DNA of 64,000 nucleotides from Copromyces sp. CBS 386.78. Taxonomy: Eukaryota > Ascomycota > Sordariomycetes > Sordariales > Sordariaceae. The stretch is from contig MU839203.1 in NCBI GenBank assembly GCA_030685235.1, positions 1-64,000 of the forward strand, in the 5' to 3' direction. Every line of letters starts with the position of its first letter. Within the stretch, counting starts at the first letter, position 1. Below the pieces are notes generated by a model. It was not told the origin of the DNA. It did no database searches and saw nothing but the letters and a program-made list of their open reading frames with translations. The translations under genes and the position numbers were made by a program. Shown in pieces: positions 56,201-64,000 of the stretch.

Positions 56201-57884
56201 GTACGTGCGCAAGCACCTTGTCACGGGCGAGTTGCTGCACTACGAGGACAAGACGATTGCGGAAAGTAACGACCATGATGTTTTCATTGCGATCGATGAG
56301 CACGAGGGTGCAAGAGTCTATCTCAATACCATCCAGGCTGAGATGGACAAGCGTGCGCTCAAGCTGGCGAGAGCACGCAGGCTCGCTGGCTTGGATCCCT
56401 GCCTGGACCAAAACAACGCTGACCTGCTGAAGGAATTCGCTGCATGGGAGAAGAAGCAGAATGGGGGTGATATCAAGATGTTGGATCCGGAAGAGGAGGA
56501 GATCCAGCAAGCCCATGTGGATCGTGTCGCCAAGGTTTCCGAGGCTACCCTGAGAAAGTTCATGAACCTGTGTCTTTCCAAGTTCGACAAGGCAAAGGTG
56601 GAGCCCGGTCACGCCGTCGGCGCCGTCGGTGCCCAGTCTATCGGTGAACCCGGTACCCAGATGACACTCAAGACCTTCCATTTCGCCGGTGTCGCCGGTA
56701 TGAGTATCACTCAGGGTGTTCCCCGTATCAAGGAAATTATTGGCGCCTCGAAGCTCATCAGCACGCCCGTCATCAGCTGCGAGCTCGAGAACAACGTAGA
56801 CATCAAGGCCGCGCGTATCGTTAAGGGCAAGATCGAGAAGACTTATATTTCCGATGTTATCCAATATGTCGAGGATGTCTGGCTTCCGGATGTCGCCAAG
56901 ATTGTGCTCAAGATTGACATGCAGGCTCTTTCGGACATGCAGCTTGGCATCGGTCTTCGCGAGCTCATGGTCGCCATCGTCAAGGCCAAGAAGCTCAAGC
57001 TGAAGGTGGAGATGGACGATCTCAAGATCGGCCCCGACAACACCATCGAGGTCATCGTGAACAACGACTGGAAGGATCTGACGGCGCAAAAGAAGGCGGC
57101 CAGAGTTCGTGCCGCCGCCATCGAGAAGGGCCAATTGCTTCTCACCACCTCGGACGAGACCGCCGCCGACTTCCAGCTGCGCGTCAACTTCCTCAAGCGC
57201 ATGCTCCCCGCCGTGCCCATCTCCGGCTATCCCGAGGCCTTCCGTGCCATCATCCAATCCAGCGAGTCAAATGAGCACAAGGTCCTGGTCGAAGGCTACG
57301 GGCTGCGCGCCTGCATGACCACCGAGGGCGTCATCGGCACCAAGTGCATCTCCAACTCCATCATGGAGTGTCGCGACGTGCTGGGCATCGAAGCCGCGCG
57401 TACCACCATCGCCAAGGAAATCGGCTCCGTCATGGGCGACATGGGTATCGATCCCCGTCACATGGACCTGCTGGCCGATGTCATGACCTACAAGGGCGAG
57501 ATTCTCGGTATCACGCGCCACGGTCTCGCCAAGATGCGCGACAGTGTCTTGCAGCTGGCCTCGTTCGAGCGCACACCCGATCACTTGTTCGACGCGGCGG
57601 CCGGCATGAAGACCGATCGTATCCTCGGTGTGTCGGAGTGCATCATCATGGGCCAGACCATGAAGATTGGTACGGGCGCATTCCAGGTCGTTCGCAGGTT
57701 GGGTATCAGGGATCATCAGGTCAGACCCAAGAAGTCCATGTTCGAGGAGGTGTGGAAGAAGGACGAGGCTGAGAAGAGGAAGGCCAAGATGGAAATGAGG
57801 AAGATTGCTTTGGCGGCGGGGCGTGGGGCTGGGGGAAAGATTGATGGTATGATGCCGGCCGCCCCCATGGTGGCTGTGGCCTAA
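53289..57884 (+). CDS. rpc1: RNA polymerase III largest subunit (RPC1/RPC160)
   Basis: The catalytic largest subunit of Pol III, which transcribes tRNA and 5S rRNA genes in the nucleus. A single uninterrupted exon of 1531 codons, unusual for its length here. The N-terminal zinc module is CETCNLPLQSCAGHFGH (about residues 75-91) with CKTC and CPYC nearby. The catalytic metal loop NADFDGDEMNLHLPQ is near residues 509-523. The trigger-loop region is AVGAQSIGEPGTQMTLKTFH. Pol III-specific signs are LGITRHGLAKMRDSVLQLAS near the C-terminus, GVSECIIMGQTMKIGTG, and the absence of the CTD heptads of Pol II. Length is slightly above yeast RPC160 (1460 aa). Bias to C-ending codons suggests good expression. 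Confidence 0.96.
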   Translation: MGAEQRAPIKEQLADQLPKRFRALQFGVQSHQDIVNQGVLEVSDNLLYDVENGRRTFPHGPLDPRLGTSSKTGTCETCNLPLQSCAGHFGHVRLPLPVFHIGYLKYIQATLQNICKTCSKVLLEEEPKAKFLKALRAPAIDNLKRSAILKKINDECRKQKTCPYCGDTQGVIRKLSVMKLTHDKFSHFNKSTAQKKVPPVAKAAFDSSFIQAKTFTPDLEKHSKKAMDDMDPLKVLKLFKKITAEDCELLGLNPSEGRPEMFLWQYLPAPPICIRPSVQQEAASNEDDITSKLSEIILYAGHLRESLLKGAALNTIMEQWEFIQLQVGMYVNSDVPGLYQPGFGKPIRGFCQRLKGKQGRFRGNLSGKRVDFSGRTVISPDPNLGIDQVAVPERVAKNLTYPERVNRNNIEKLRKCVMNGPKVWPGAQGVIKRDGSMKFNLNFGDESIREERARELKFGDVVERHLEDGDIVLFNRQPSLHKLSIMSHRAKVRPWRTFRLNECVCTPYNADFDGDEMNLHLPQTEEARAEAINLMGVQNNLITPKNGEPIIAATQDFITAAYLLSSKDLFLDRKTFTYICTQMLLGETHLDLPPPTIIKPVEMWTGKQIFNVLMRPNKQSPVLVNLEAKNKVYKAKPGELPDMDIDDCYLVVRNSEVMCGRMDKSTVGGGKKNSVFYVILRDWGPEHAAQAMNRLAKLCARTLTLRGFSIGVGDVYPSKDLTEHKAKLVADAYALCDDLIAQFKSGRLEKAPGCNMEETLENKISGILSKVRSQAGDYCVGHLSRNNSPLIMAKSGSKGSDINVAQMVALVGQQIIGGKRVADGFQDRTLFHFHKNARQPPSKGFVRNSFYTGLVPTEFLFHAISGREGLVDTAVKTAETGYMSRRLMKSLEDLSTQYDDTVRTSEGNIVQFQYGADRLDPADMEGNAKPVDFERSWNHAESLTMNHNERSLLPAEISAMCREILDERRKWYVRKHLVTGELLHYEDKTIAESNDHDVFIAIDEHEGARVYLNTIQAEMDKRALKLARARRLAGLDPCLDQNNADLLKEFAAWEKKQNGGDIKMLDPEEEEIQQAHVDRVAKVSEATLRKFMNLCLSKFDKAKVEPGHAVGAVGAQSIGEPGTQMTLKTFHFAGVAGMSITQGVPRIKEIIGASKLISTPVISCELENNVDIKAARIVKGKIEKTYISDVIQYVEDVWLPDVAKIVLKIDMQALSDMQLGIGLRELMVAIVKAKKLKLKVEMDDLKIGPDNTIEVIVNNDWKDLTAQKKAARVRAAAIEKGQLLLTTSDETAADFQLRVNFLKRMLPAVPISGYPEAFRAIIQSSESNEHKVLVEGYGLRACMTTEGVIGTKCISNSIMECRDVLGIEAARTTIAKEIGSVMGDMGIDPRHMDLLADVMTYKGEILGITRHGLAKMRDSVLQLASFERTPDHLFDAAAGMKTDRILGVSECIIMGQTMKIGTGAFQVVRRLGIRDHQVRPKKSMFEEVWKKDEAEKRKAKMEMRKIALAAGRGAGGKIDGMMPAAPMVAVA

Positions 57885-58481
57885 GTGGCAGTGAGTGGGC
57901 GTGTCTCTTCGTCTTTTATTTAGGTTTGCATGGTATGGTGTCGGTCGAACGGAAAATCTTTCACAAAAACCATGTCAGGGGATATCATGTACGGGTTGGG
58001 ATCTTGGGAGCCGTCAGGAAAAACTGGCTTCATTAAACTGTCTTGATGTCTCTTGATAAGTGACAGACGGAAAGCGAGATCATGCGAGGAAGGATGAAAA
58101 ACGATACCCTGAGGTTTGAGCGTGTGTGTATTTAATCATAGAGTCAAAGCCGCGCGTGGAAAGGGAGGGTGGTGTTTTGGAGAAATTTATGGGGGGTTAT
58201 AGTCGTTTAGCTCTTGTCTGCAGGAAAAAGAATCACCTTTTTGTTGAAACAAACAAGTACAACCCGAATGGGTTGATGAGGTGAGGTTGTTGTTCGCGGT
58301 GGTCACATGATCTGGCGTAGCAGTGAGCAAACGCGCATCATTCAGCGTGTCAAAGAAATGTTACGTCATTACATCCTCTCATCACCTTTCTTTTTCCTAA
58401 CGTCACTCTATCCATCTCTTTCATCGTCCACACCTTCGCCCTCGGACAATCGCCTTCTCATCAACTGCTCCGACTTTTACA
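57885..58481. other. Intergenic spacer
   Basis: 0.6 kb between the Pol III gene and the SRAP gene in tandem. It holds a 3' UTR and a promoter. Nothing else seen. Confidence 0.6.
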
Positions 58482-59972
58482 ATGTGTGGCAGATACGCCA
58501 TCAATTTGCGCCCTTCGGAGGTGCGCCGCATGTTACAAGCGGACAACATGCCAGTCGACGAAGCGCCGGACGATGAAGGCGACGATTCTCCGAGACAGAG
58601 CTACAACTTTGCGCCGGGATATCGCGGTGTTGTTTACAGGGCCAGGGTGGGCGGTGGTAGAGGTGGTGGTAGCCGTGGGACTGGAGGACGGAGGAGAGCA
58701 GCACATGATGAAAGTGCTCAGGAAGGAACCGAAGCGGAACCCGAAGCGGATGTTGAACACGAGGAGGAGCACGTCCAGAGCCAGTCCCCTGATCAAGGAC
58801 AATCTCCAAAAGAACAGGAACAGCAAGAAACTCACTCCACGGAACCTGCAAGTCAACAACAAGACGACGGAAATCAAGACCAAAACCAACCCCAATTCAT
58901 CCTCCAACCAATGAAATGGGGTCTTATCCCCTCCTGGACCTTCAAGTCCAAGCCCAAGCCCTCGTCCACCAAGCCCCAAAAGCCAGGATCAACAAACTAC
59001 ACAACAACGCTCAAGACCATCAACTGCCGCGACGACTCCCTTCTTTCCTCTTCGGGAATCTGGTCCAGCATCAAACACCGCCATCGCTGCATCATCCCGG
59101 CCCAAGGCTTTTTCGAATGGCTCAACACCCCCGGTCCGTTTGGCAAAGGAGTTGAAAAGATACCGCATTTTGTCAAGAGGAAAGATGGGAAGTTGATGTT
59201 ATTCGCTGGGCTTTTTGACTGTGCTCGGTATACCAACGAGGAAGATGGCACTGAACAGGAGCTCTGGTCGTACACGATTATCACGACGTCAAGTAATGAG
59301 CAGTTGAGGTTTCTACATGATAGAATGCCGGTTATTTTGGAGCCTGGGTCGGATGCACTCAAGAACTGGTTAGATCCGGAGAAAAAGGTTTGGGGGAAGG
59401 AGTTGCAAGGGGTGTTGAAGCCGTTTGAGGGGGAACTGGAAGTATATCCGGTTGATAAGAGGGTGGGGAAGGTGGGGAATGATGGGGAGGATCTTGTGGT
59501 GCCGAAGGAGGTGAGGAGGGAGGAGAGGGATATTGGGAGTTGGTTTGGTGGGAAGGGCAAGGAGGTGGAGGAGGGGTTGAAGGGGATGAAGGAGCAAGAA
59601 GAGGCAGACGCAGAAGTGGAAGTCAAGACGGACACTGGCAAGATCAAGACCGAGTCCGTGGATCAGTTGGTTGAAGAAGCAGGTCAAAAAGGAAGGGAAA
59701 CGCAGTCGTCGCCGCAAAAAGGTATCAAGAGAGAGGCGTCCGAGGAGCAGGGTGGTGATGAGCAACCGCCTGCTAAGAAGTCGATGGGGACCGGGGCGAG
59801 CTCTTCACTCAAGGGGAGTCAGCAGAAGCCGCCGCCACCGACGTCGTCGAAAGCCAAAGGAAAGCCGATTAGTGCCACGAAAAATAAAGGGAAGGGGAGC
59901 CCAGTCAGGCACAAGAATGCACCGCCGCCGGGGATGCAGAAGATTACCAAGTTCTTTGGGAACAGTGCTTGA
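58482..59972 (+). CDS. SRAP-domain DNA-protein crosslink protein (HMCES/YedK-like)
   Basis: This shields abasic sites in single-stranded DNA by forming a thiazolidine crosslink through its N-terminal cysteine. The ORF is a single exon of 496 aa. MCGRYA at the N-terminus leaves Cys2 exposed after Met removal. The other conserved residues are present: Asn in YNFAPG (about residue 42), Glu in GFFEW (212) and His in HDRMPVIL (279). An acidic/Gln-rich insertion of about 85 residues (about 54-137) splits the first part of the domain, and a basic, disordered tail follows the core. The C-terminus carries QKITKFF (486-492), matching the PCNA-interacting peptide consensus Qxx(I/L/M)xxFF seen at the end of human HMCES. 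The start is fixed by the need for Cys at position 2. Confidence 0.92.
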   Translation: MCGRYAINLRPSEVRRMLQADNMPVDEAPDDEGDDSPRQSYNFAPGYRGVVYRARVGGGRGGGSRGTGGRRRAAHDESAQEGTEAEPEADVEHEEEHVQSQSPDQGQSPKEQEQQETHSTEPASQQQDDGNQDQNQPQFILQPMKWGLIPSWTFKSKPKPSSTKPQKPGSTNYTTTLKTINCRDDSLLSSSGIWSSIKHRHRCIIPAQGFFEWLNTPGPFGKGVEKIPHFVKRKDGKLMLFAGLFDCARYTNEEDGTEQELWSYTIITTSSNEQLRFLHDRMPVILEPGSDALKNWLDPEKKVWGKELQGVLKPFEGELEVYPVDKRVGKVGNDGEDLVVPKEVRREERDIGSWFGGKGKEVEEGLKGMKEQEEADAEVEVKTDTGKIKTESVDQLVEEAGQKGRETQSSPQKGIKREASEEQGGDEQPPAKKSMGTGASSSLKGSQQKPPPPTSSKAKGKPISATKNKGKGSPVRHKNAPPPGMQKITKFFGNSA

Positions 59973-61419
59973 TGAGAAGGAAGAGGATGGCGAGGGTTTG
60001 ATTATTCAATCGTTCAGGAACCGGCGACACGTAGAGATGCGAGTCGAAGCGTGCTGACGAATGGATGTTCTGAAGGTGGATGTCAGAAAGTTTCAGTTTA
60101 TGGGAGACAAGGAAAGTAAGTCGACCCCTCCTTCTCTTTCCTGAAATTGCAGCTGCAGTGATGGGAAAGGACTCGGAAGGAGCGATCAACCGGGGGGGAT
60201 CGAAGCCCGCCAGAAAACAGCTTAAGAGCATTCATCAAGTCGAATTTTTACGTGCGTGAACCGCATTGGAACCACCAGCACGGCGGTAACCGCGAGTGTC
60301 CGGTCGTGGTAACACGAACCACTTCGTCTCGTTGCCGTCGGTCAAAAGCAACCCCGTTTTCTTTTGTGTTGTTAAATGTCATTGACTCGGCCGAAGGGAC
60401 GGAAAGAGTTTGTCGCTCATCCATACAAAGCGACAATACTTTGCGATTGACTTTCGTTCCCAATGGCACTCATAGCATCATCTCTATTCCTCAGTATCCA
60501 GAACCGGCAAACCATCGATCCTTCCTACTTTTCTCGAGCCAAGGTTTGAGTGGCAATATCCAACATTGCTATCTGTCTTTCCCAACTGTCAGGCCAATTT
60601 CTCCAGGATGCGAAATCGAAAAATCTCTGAGAACCTAAAGTAAAACGTATCCAATCATTTGTCGCCCGAAAAGTGTCGACAAGCATCTCACAGAAATCCA
60701 ATGGTTACCGCCAGCCTGGGTACGTCTGATGTGTAATCGCTTCCTGTGTCACCTACAACACAGCCAGCCGGTCGGTCAGTCGGTGACCGGTGTCCGGTGA
60801 CCGGTGTCAGGTGTCACTGTTGCAGGAAAATGCTTCAGTCGGTGTTGCCTAGAGGTATCGAACCTGTCGTCTACCAGCATCTCTTACCCCCCCAAGAACC
60901 ATCTTGCCTATGCAGAAACGGGCACGACGAACGACAGACTTCGGCGGGAATTGGAATGGAAACTGCGCGGTGTTTACGTGGAAGCTGTTTCCATTCTATG
61001 ACGGCGGATTCAGGACATGATACGATGACGGGGGCGAAATTCTATGACGGCGAGTTACTGTCCCTGGTGTTGTTGTCGACTGCCGTGGAGGAAACGAACA
61101 TGCTTTCCCACCGCAAAATTCGAGGATAGTGGGTGGCTAAAACGGTTGGAAGCAGCAAGTGTGGATTTTTCCTGGCAGAGAAGGACTCCATCATCACCAG
61201 TCTCCAGCCTACTTAAACCCATCTCCCAGTTCCAAGTGGCCTATTCCGTCTGCTTCCCTTCTTCATATTCCTCCATCTTTTTGGGTAGACACAGTTTCAT
61301 CCCTGAGCACTTCTTGCTCTCGATACCAAATGTAAGTCCTCAAGAGAGCTTTCTCTTCTTCTTTTCTTGACGACTAGTCTAACTTTCCATACAAGCAAAC
61401 ACCAACTACCCCGCCCAAA
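59973..61419. other. Intergenic region
   Basis: 1.45 kb without a supported gene. A short cluster of GGTGACCGGTGTC repeats occurs at about 60778-60815. A probable 5' UTR intron (GTAAGT at 61331, acceptor near 61395) lies just upstream of the next coding start. Confidence 0.5.
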
Positions 61420-62754
61420 ATGGCAGACCAGAAGCACGACAACAACCACGGCGAGCTAAACCCGGAGCTCCAATCCGCGACGACAACAACAACTACCGTC
61501 AACGGCAACACTACTGCCAGCGGTAACGCCACCGCCAACGGCAATGCCATTGCCAACGGCAACTCAAGCAACGAGATCACGGCGTCTAACCCACCCTCAA
61601 CCGCCATCACCCCATCCTCCTTTGCCTATCGTCCTAGCGAAACGGCTACACCATATATTTCCACTCCATCAGCAACCACGCAACAGCAGCGACCAAACCC
61701 ATCAAGCAGATTCCCAGTCTCCTCTCGGGGCGCTTGCGCATCCTCCGATATACTCCCCAGTCTTGTCACAACGACTGACACCGTCAGGAATACAAAAAGA
61801 GACATTCTCCGGCGCGCAGAACGGTACCTTCAGGGAGCGCTGGACAAGTGCCGTAAATTGGATAATGAGAACCGTCAACTCCAACACAGGTTGCAGAGTC
61901 TTGATGTTTATCTGAGGGCCAGGGCTATGCATGCGCACCTTGAGGAGCTCGCGGAGGCTTTGGGCGAATTGAGGGACGGGTTGGTCGAGTTGGATGAGGT
62001 GGAGCAGATACTTGAGATTGTCGGGGAGAATCCATCAGCGTCTGTGATGACGACAATTAATACAATTACTACGATTATTACTTCTACTACTACCACCAAC
62101 GGCAACACTACCGTCGAAGGCAACACCACTGTCAACGGCAACACTACCGTCGAAGGCAACACCACTGTCAACGGCAACACTATCGTCGAAGGCAACACCA
62201 CTGTCAACGGCAACACTACCAACGGCTTTTACACATCATCCAACCCAGCCTTTGATGTGAACATGAGCCCAAGCGAAGTTCTCGCCGCATCACTCTCCTC
62301 ATTAAGAGAAGACTTCGCCGTATCACCCTCCTCGTTTAGAGAAGCCTTAGCCGCACTCCCCTCATCCCCTCTCTCTGCAGAGGTACCCACTCAGTCAACC
62401 ACGCAAGAACAACGACTACGTGAGGATTCACGACTACCCACAGCCTTCTCCACCTTTTCATCCGATATCCGCCGCCAAACTCGCCAACTAGGCGACGGCT
62501 TTAGAGCATTGGAGCAGTACTGTGGCAGAGATATTACGCGGCACGATTCTCTGCAGATTGCAGAGAGATTCAGGCATGTGTATGCGGCCTTTGAACAGAT
62601 TGCGCCTGCGGTGTTGAGAGAGTTGGATGAGATGGAGGGGGCTGTGGAGGGGAATGATGAGAGAGAGAATGGGGATGAAAATGACGATGATGGGGAGGAG
62701 AGGAATGGGATGAGTGAGAGGGGGACTGATGGAATGGACAGTAATGGAATTTGA
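61420..62754 (+). CDS. Low-complexity NGN-repeat protein with short coiled coil
   Basis: A 444-aa single-exon ORF I do not recognise. Residues 20-55 are Thr/Asn/Gly-rich with repeats such as VNGNTTASGNATANGN. Residues 125-205 form a plausible coiled coil (TKRDILRRAERYLQGALDK and the LEELAEALGELRDGLVELDE segment). Residues 225-270 repeat NGNTTVEGNTTV in a 36-bp unit (62097-62220). A second helical part (about 325-420) and an acidic end follow. No signal peptide, membrane segment or catalytic motif. Function unknown. The coiled coil argues it is a real protein. Confidence 0.62.
   Translation: MADQKHDNNHGELNPELQSATTTTTTVNGNTTASGNATANGNAIANGNSSNEITASNPPSTAITPSSFAYRPSETATPYISTPSATTQQQRPNPSSRFPVSSRGACASSDILPSLVTTTDTVRNTKRDILRRAERYLQGALDKCRKLDNENRQLQHRLQSLDVYLRARAMHAHLEELAEALGELRDGLVELDEVEQILEIVGENPSASVMTTINTITTIITSTTTTNGNTTVEGNTTVNGNTTVEGNTTVNGNTIVEGNTTVNGNTTNGFYTSSNPAFDVNMSPSEVLAASLSSLREDFAVSPSSFREALAALPSSPLSAEVPTQSTTQEQRLREDSRLPTAFSTFSSDIRRQTRQLGDGFRALEQYCGRDITRHDSLQIAERFRHVYAAFEQIAPAVLRELDEMEGAVEGNDERENGDENDDDGEERNGMSERGTDGMDSNGI
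62094..62224. repeat. 36-bp coding minisatellite
   Basis: About three and a half copies of a 36-bp unit (AACGGCAACACTACCGTCGA ...) encode NGNTTVEGNTTV. The unit is a multiple of three and keeps the frame. A single change (ACC to ATC) marks one copy. Confidence 0.85.
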
Positions 62755-63083
62755 GACGGGAGTGGCAAGGGGAGTATGGGGAATAGGTCGTGAGTTTTTT
62801 GGTGGGTTTCTTTATACGAGTTTGTTTCTCCTTTTATAACCCCCTGTGTTCTTTCGTTGTGTCCCTTTTATTATCTTTTCTTTTTATCTTTTTCATTTCT
62901 TTTTTTCTTTCGTATTCGAGCTTACTGCACGACCCGGATGGCCGTGTCGCTCATCGCTATTCGGTCGCACATTATTCTTCAAGTATGGTAGCATGTCCTG
63001 CTAGTAGTATTACTACACTTCGGAAAGACTGCGAATTTTTTTCTACGCAATAACACTTGTTGGCTGTTGGCAGTCGCTCATGC
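62755..63083. other. 3' flank of the NGN-repeat gene
   Basis: T-rich on the plus strand around 62790-62920 and otherwise featureless. Confidence 0.55.
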
Positions 63084-63300
63084 TCAGGTCCGTTTCTTTG
63101 TGCGCACATCCACCAACTGAGAGTAGGGCGGCAAAAGTTTCCCCCAAACAATCACGCCCAACTTATCATGCCGAATAAAGAAGGTTCCGGGGTCATAGCT
63201 GCGACCAACAGGGCTTTCAAATGACTGTACAAGATGTCCGGTCTCCCGCACCAATCCAGAATGTAGACGCCTTTGCGATGCCCCAGACGGAGCGTGTCCT
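63084..63300 (-). CDS. Possible C-terminal exon of an unrecognised gene
   Basis: An open frame without its own start, ending in TGA at 63084. It reads as ordinary protein (LHSGLVRETGHLVQSF, then GRSYDPGTFFIRHDKLGVIV, ending VDVRTKKRT). A splice acceptor (TTTCAAGCAG) just upstream at about 63302-63311 would join it to an exon further right. Upstream minus-strand frames at 63598-63940 are candidates but could not be joined. No family recognised. The right edge of the window may truncate the gene. Confidence 0.3.
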
Positions 63301-64000
63301 GCTTGAAACGACCTCGTCTTTCAACCTACACAATTGACATTGACTTTGCAGTTTATCGCGCGCCTATCGCATAATAACTACAATGATTACATCCACCTTC
63401 TCTCGACGAGGTCACGGCGACCCTTGACCATGCCTCACATGATTCAAGCATAACATGATGGCCTTGAACCGAGCACGAAGCGCTACAATGCAGGTGAGCA
63501 TGGTCATTGTTTTATCGCCAAGAATCAGCAGAGAATATCGCCTATTTCCAGACTGACTACAGAGCGGTTGATAGTTGTCAGCAGATGGCAAGAGGTTTTA
63601 TGAGGCTCGAGGAGTATCTGAGACGGTGAGATTCGTCAAAACCCGACATTCACAGCACTTCAGACATTGATTGATCACAGAGAAACACACATTATGGGTT
63701 GTTTGCGCCGGTGTCTCCTGCGTCTTTGCTTCGATGGTGGTGGCGAGGTCCCTCCACCGACACAACGTCCCATCCCACACAACCCACATGGCCGAACAGC
63801 TCCCTATCATCAGCAACCACATCATAGAAAATTACAGCCGCGGTCCGAATATCCCACCCATTCTCAGCGTCGGGTGTATGTAAACACCAATACAAACACA
63901 ATACAAACAACCCCTCTGCCTCCACCAAAGTCCCTGCCATACCAACAACATCAGAAGAAGAAAAACGACCGCCATCCCCCAGCGTGCCGCGAAACGAGAT
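63301..64000. other. Right edge, unresolved
   Basis: Overlapping short ORFs on both strands (63598-63940) without a motif. It may include upstream exons of the possible minus-strand gene ending at 63084. No repeat or RNA gene recognised. Confidence 0.3.

Noticed and set aside
56001..57257. 418-codon antisense ORF over the Pol III subunit
   Set aside because: Antisense shadow of a strongly codon-biased gene.
53289..57884. Pol II largest subunit (RPB1)
   Set aside because: No C-terminal heptad repeats, and the C-terminal blocks match Pol III RPC160.

Overview
The window is nuclear DNA of a filamentous ascomycete, most likely Neurospora or a close Sordariaceae relative. Genes carry short introns (mostly 54-150 nt) with GT(A/G)NGT donors, CTAAC/CTGAC branch sites and AG acceptors. 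Large AT-rich blocks with C-to-T/G-to-A decay typical of repeat-induced point mutation (RIP) sit at the left end. The gene neighbourhood (fimbrin close to a GH6 cellulase without CBM1) matches what I remember of N. crassa. That species match comes from memory and was not searched.

Layout. Positions 1-7560 are gene-poor and heterochromatin-like. Two RIP-decayed blocks carry remnants of a Ty3/Gypsy retrotransposon on the minus strand: reverse transcriptase at about 2290-2930 and a gag-type zinc knuckle near 6005-6060. Between them lies a less AT-rich island (2981-4410) with a polypyrimidine tract and a long (TTTTTA)n array. Positions 7561-12070 hold no supported gene. From 12 kb onward there are ordinary single-copy genes: AP-3 mu adaptin (-), a small DUF4536 inner-membrane protein (+), GH6 cellobiohydrolase (-), OST3/OST6 oligosaccharyltransferase subunit (-), a long coiled-coil/basic protein (+), a zinc-finger-like ankyrin protein (-), fimbrin (+), sterol O-acyltransferase (+), an Srp1-type SR protein (+), a mitochondrial carrier of the yeast YPR011C type (+), ribosomal protein eL18 (+) and mitochondrial rRNA 2'-O-methyltransferase Mrm2 (-).

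The stretch 43.3-48.4 kb looks younger and less conserved. It holds a Cys-rich predicted protein with RanBP2-like zinc fingers, an internal 72-bp duplication and an in-frame stop; a tandem minisatellite of about 146 bp; and a 177-bp hairpin element with perfect 31-bp terminal inverted repeats. After it come a DDHD-type phospholipase with a probable mitochondrial presequence (-), the largest subunit of RNA polymerase III (+), an HMCES/YedK-type SRAP DNA-protein crosslink protein ending in a PIP-box (+), and a low-complexity NGN-repeat protein (+). The last 1.2 kb may contain the 3' part of another minus-strand gene.

The genes do not form a pathway. They are unrelated housekeeping genes: vesicle coat, glycosylation, cytoskeleton, sterol storage, splicing, translation, transcription and DNA repair, plus one secreted cellulase. 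No gene cluster for a secondary metabolite, CRISPR array or confident tRNA/rRNA gene was seen. Exon boundaries are my own readings of splice signals and reading frame. None was confirmed by transcripts.
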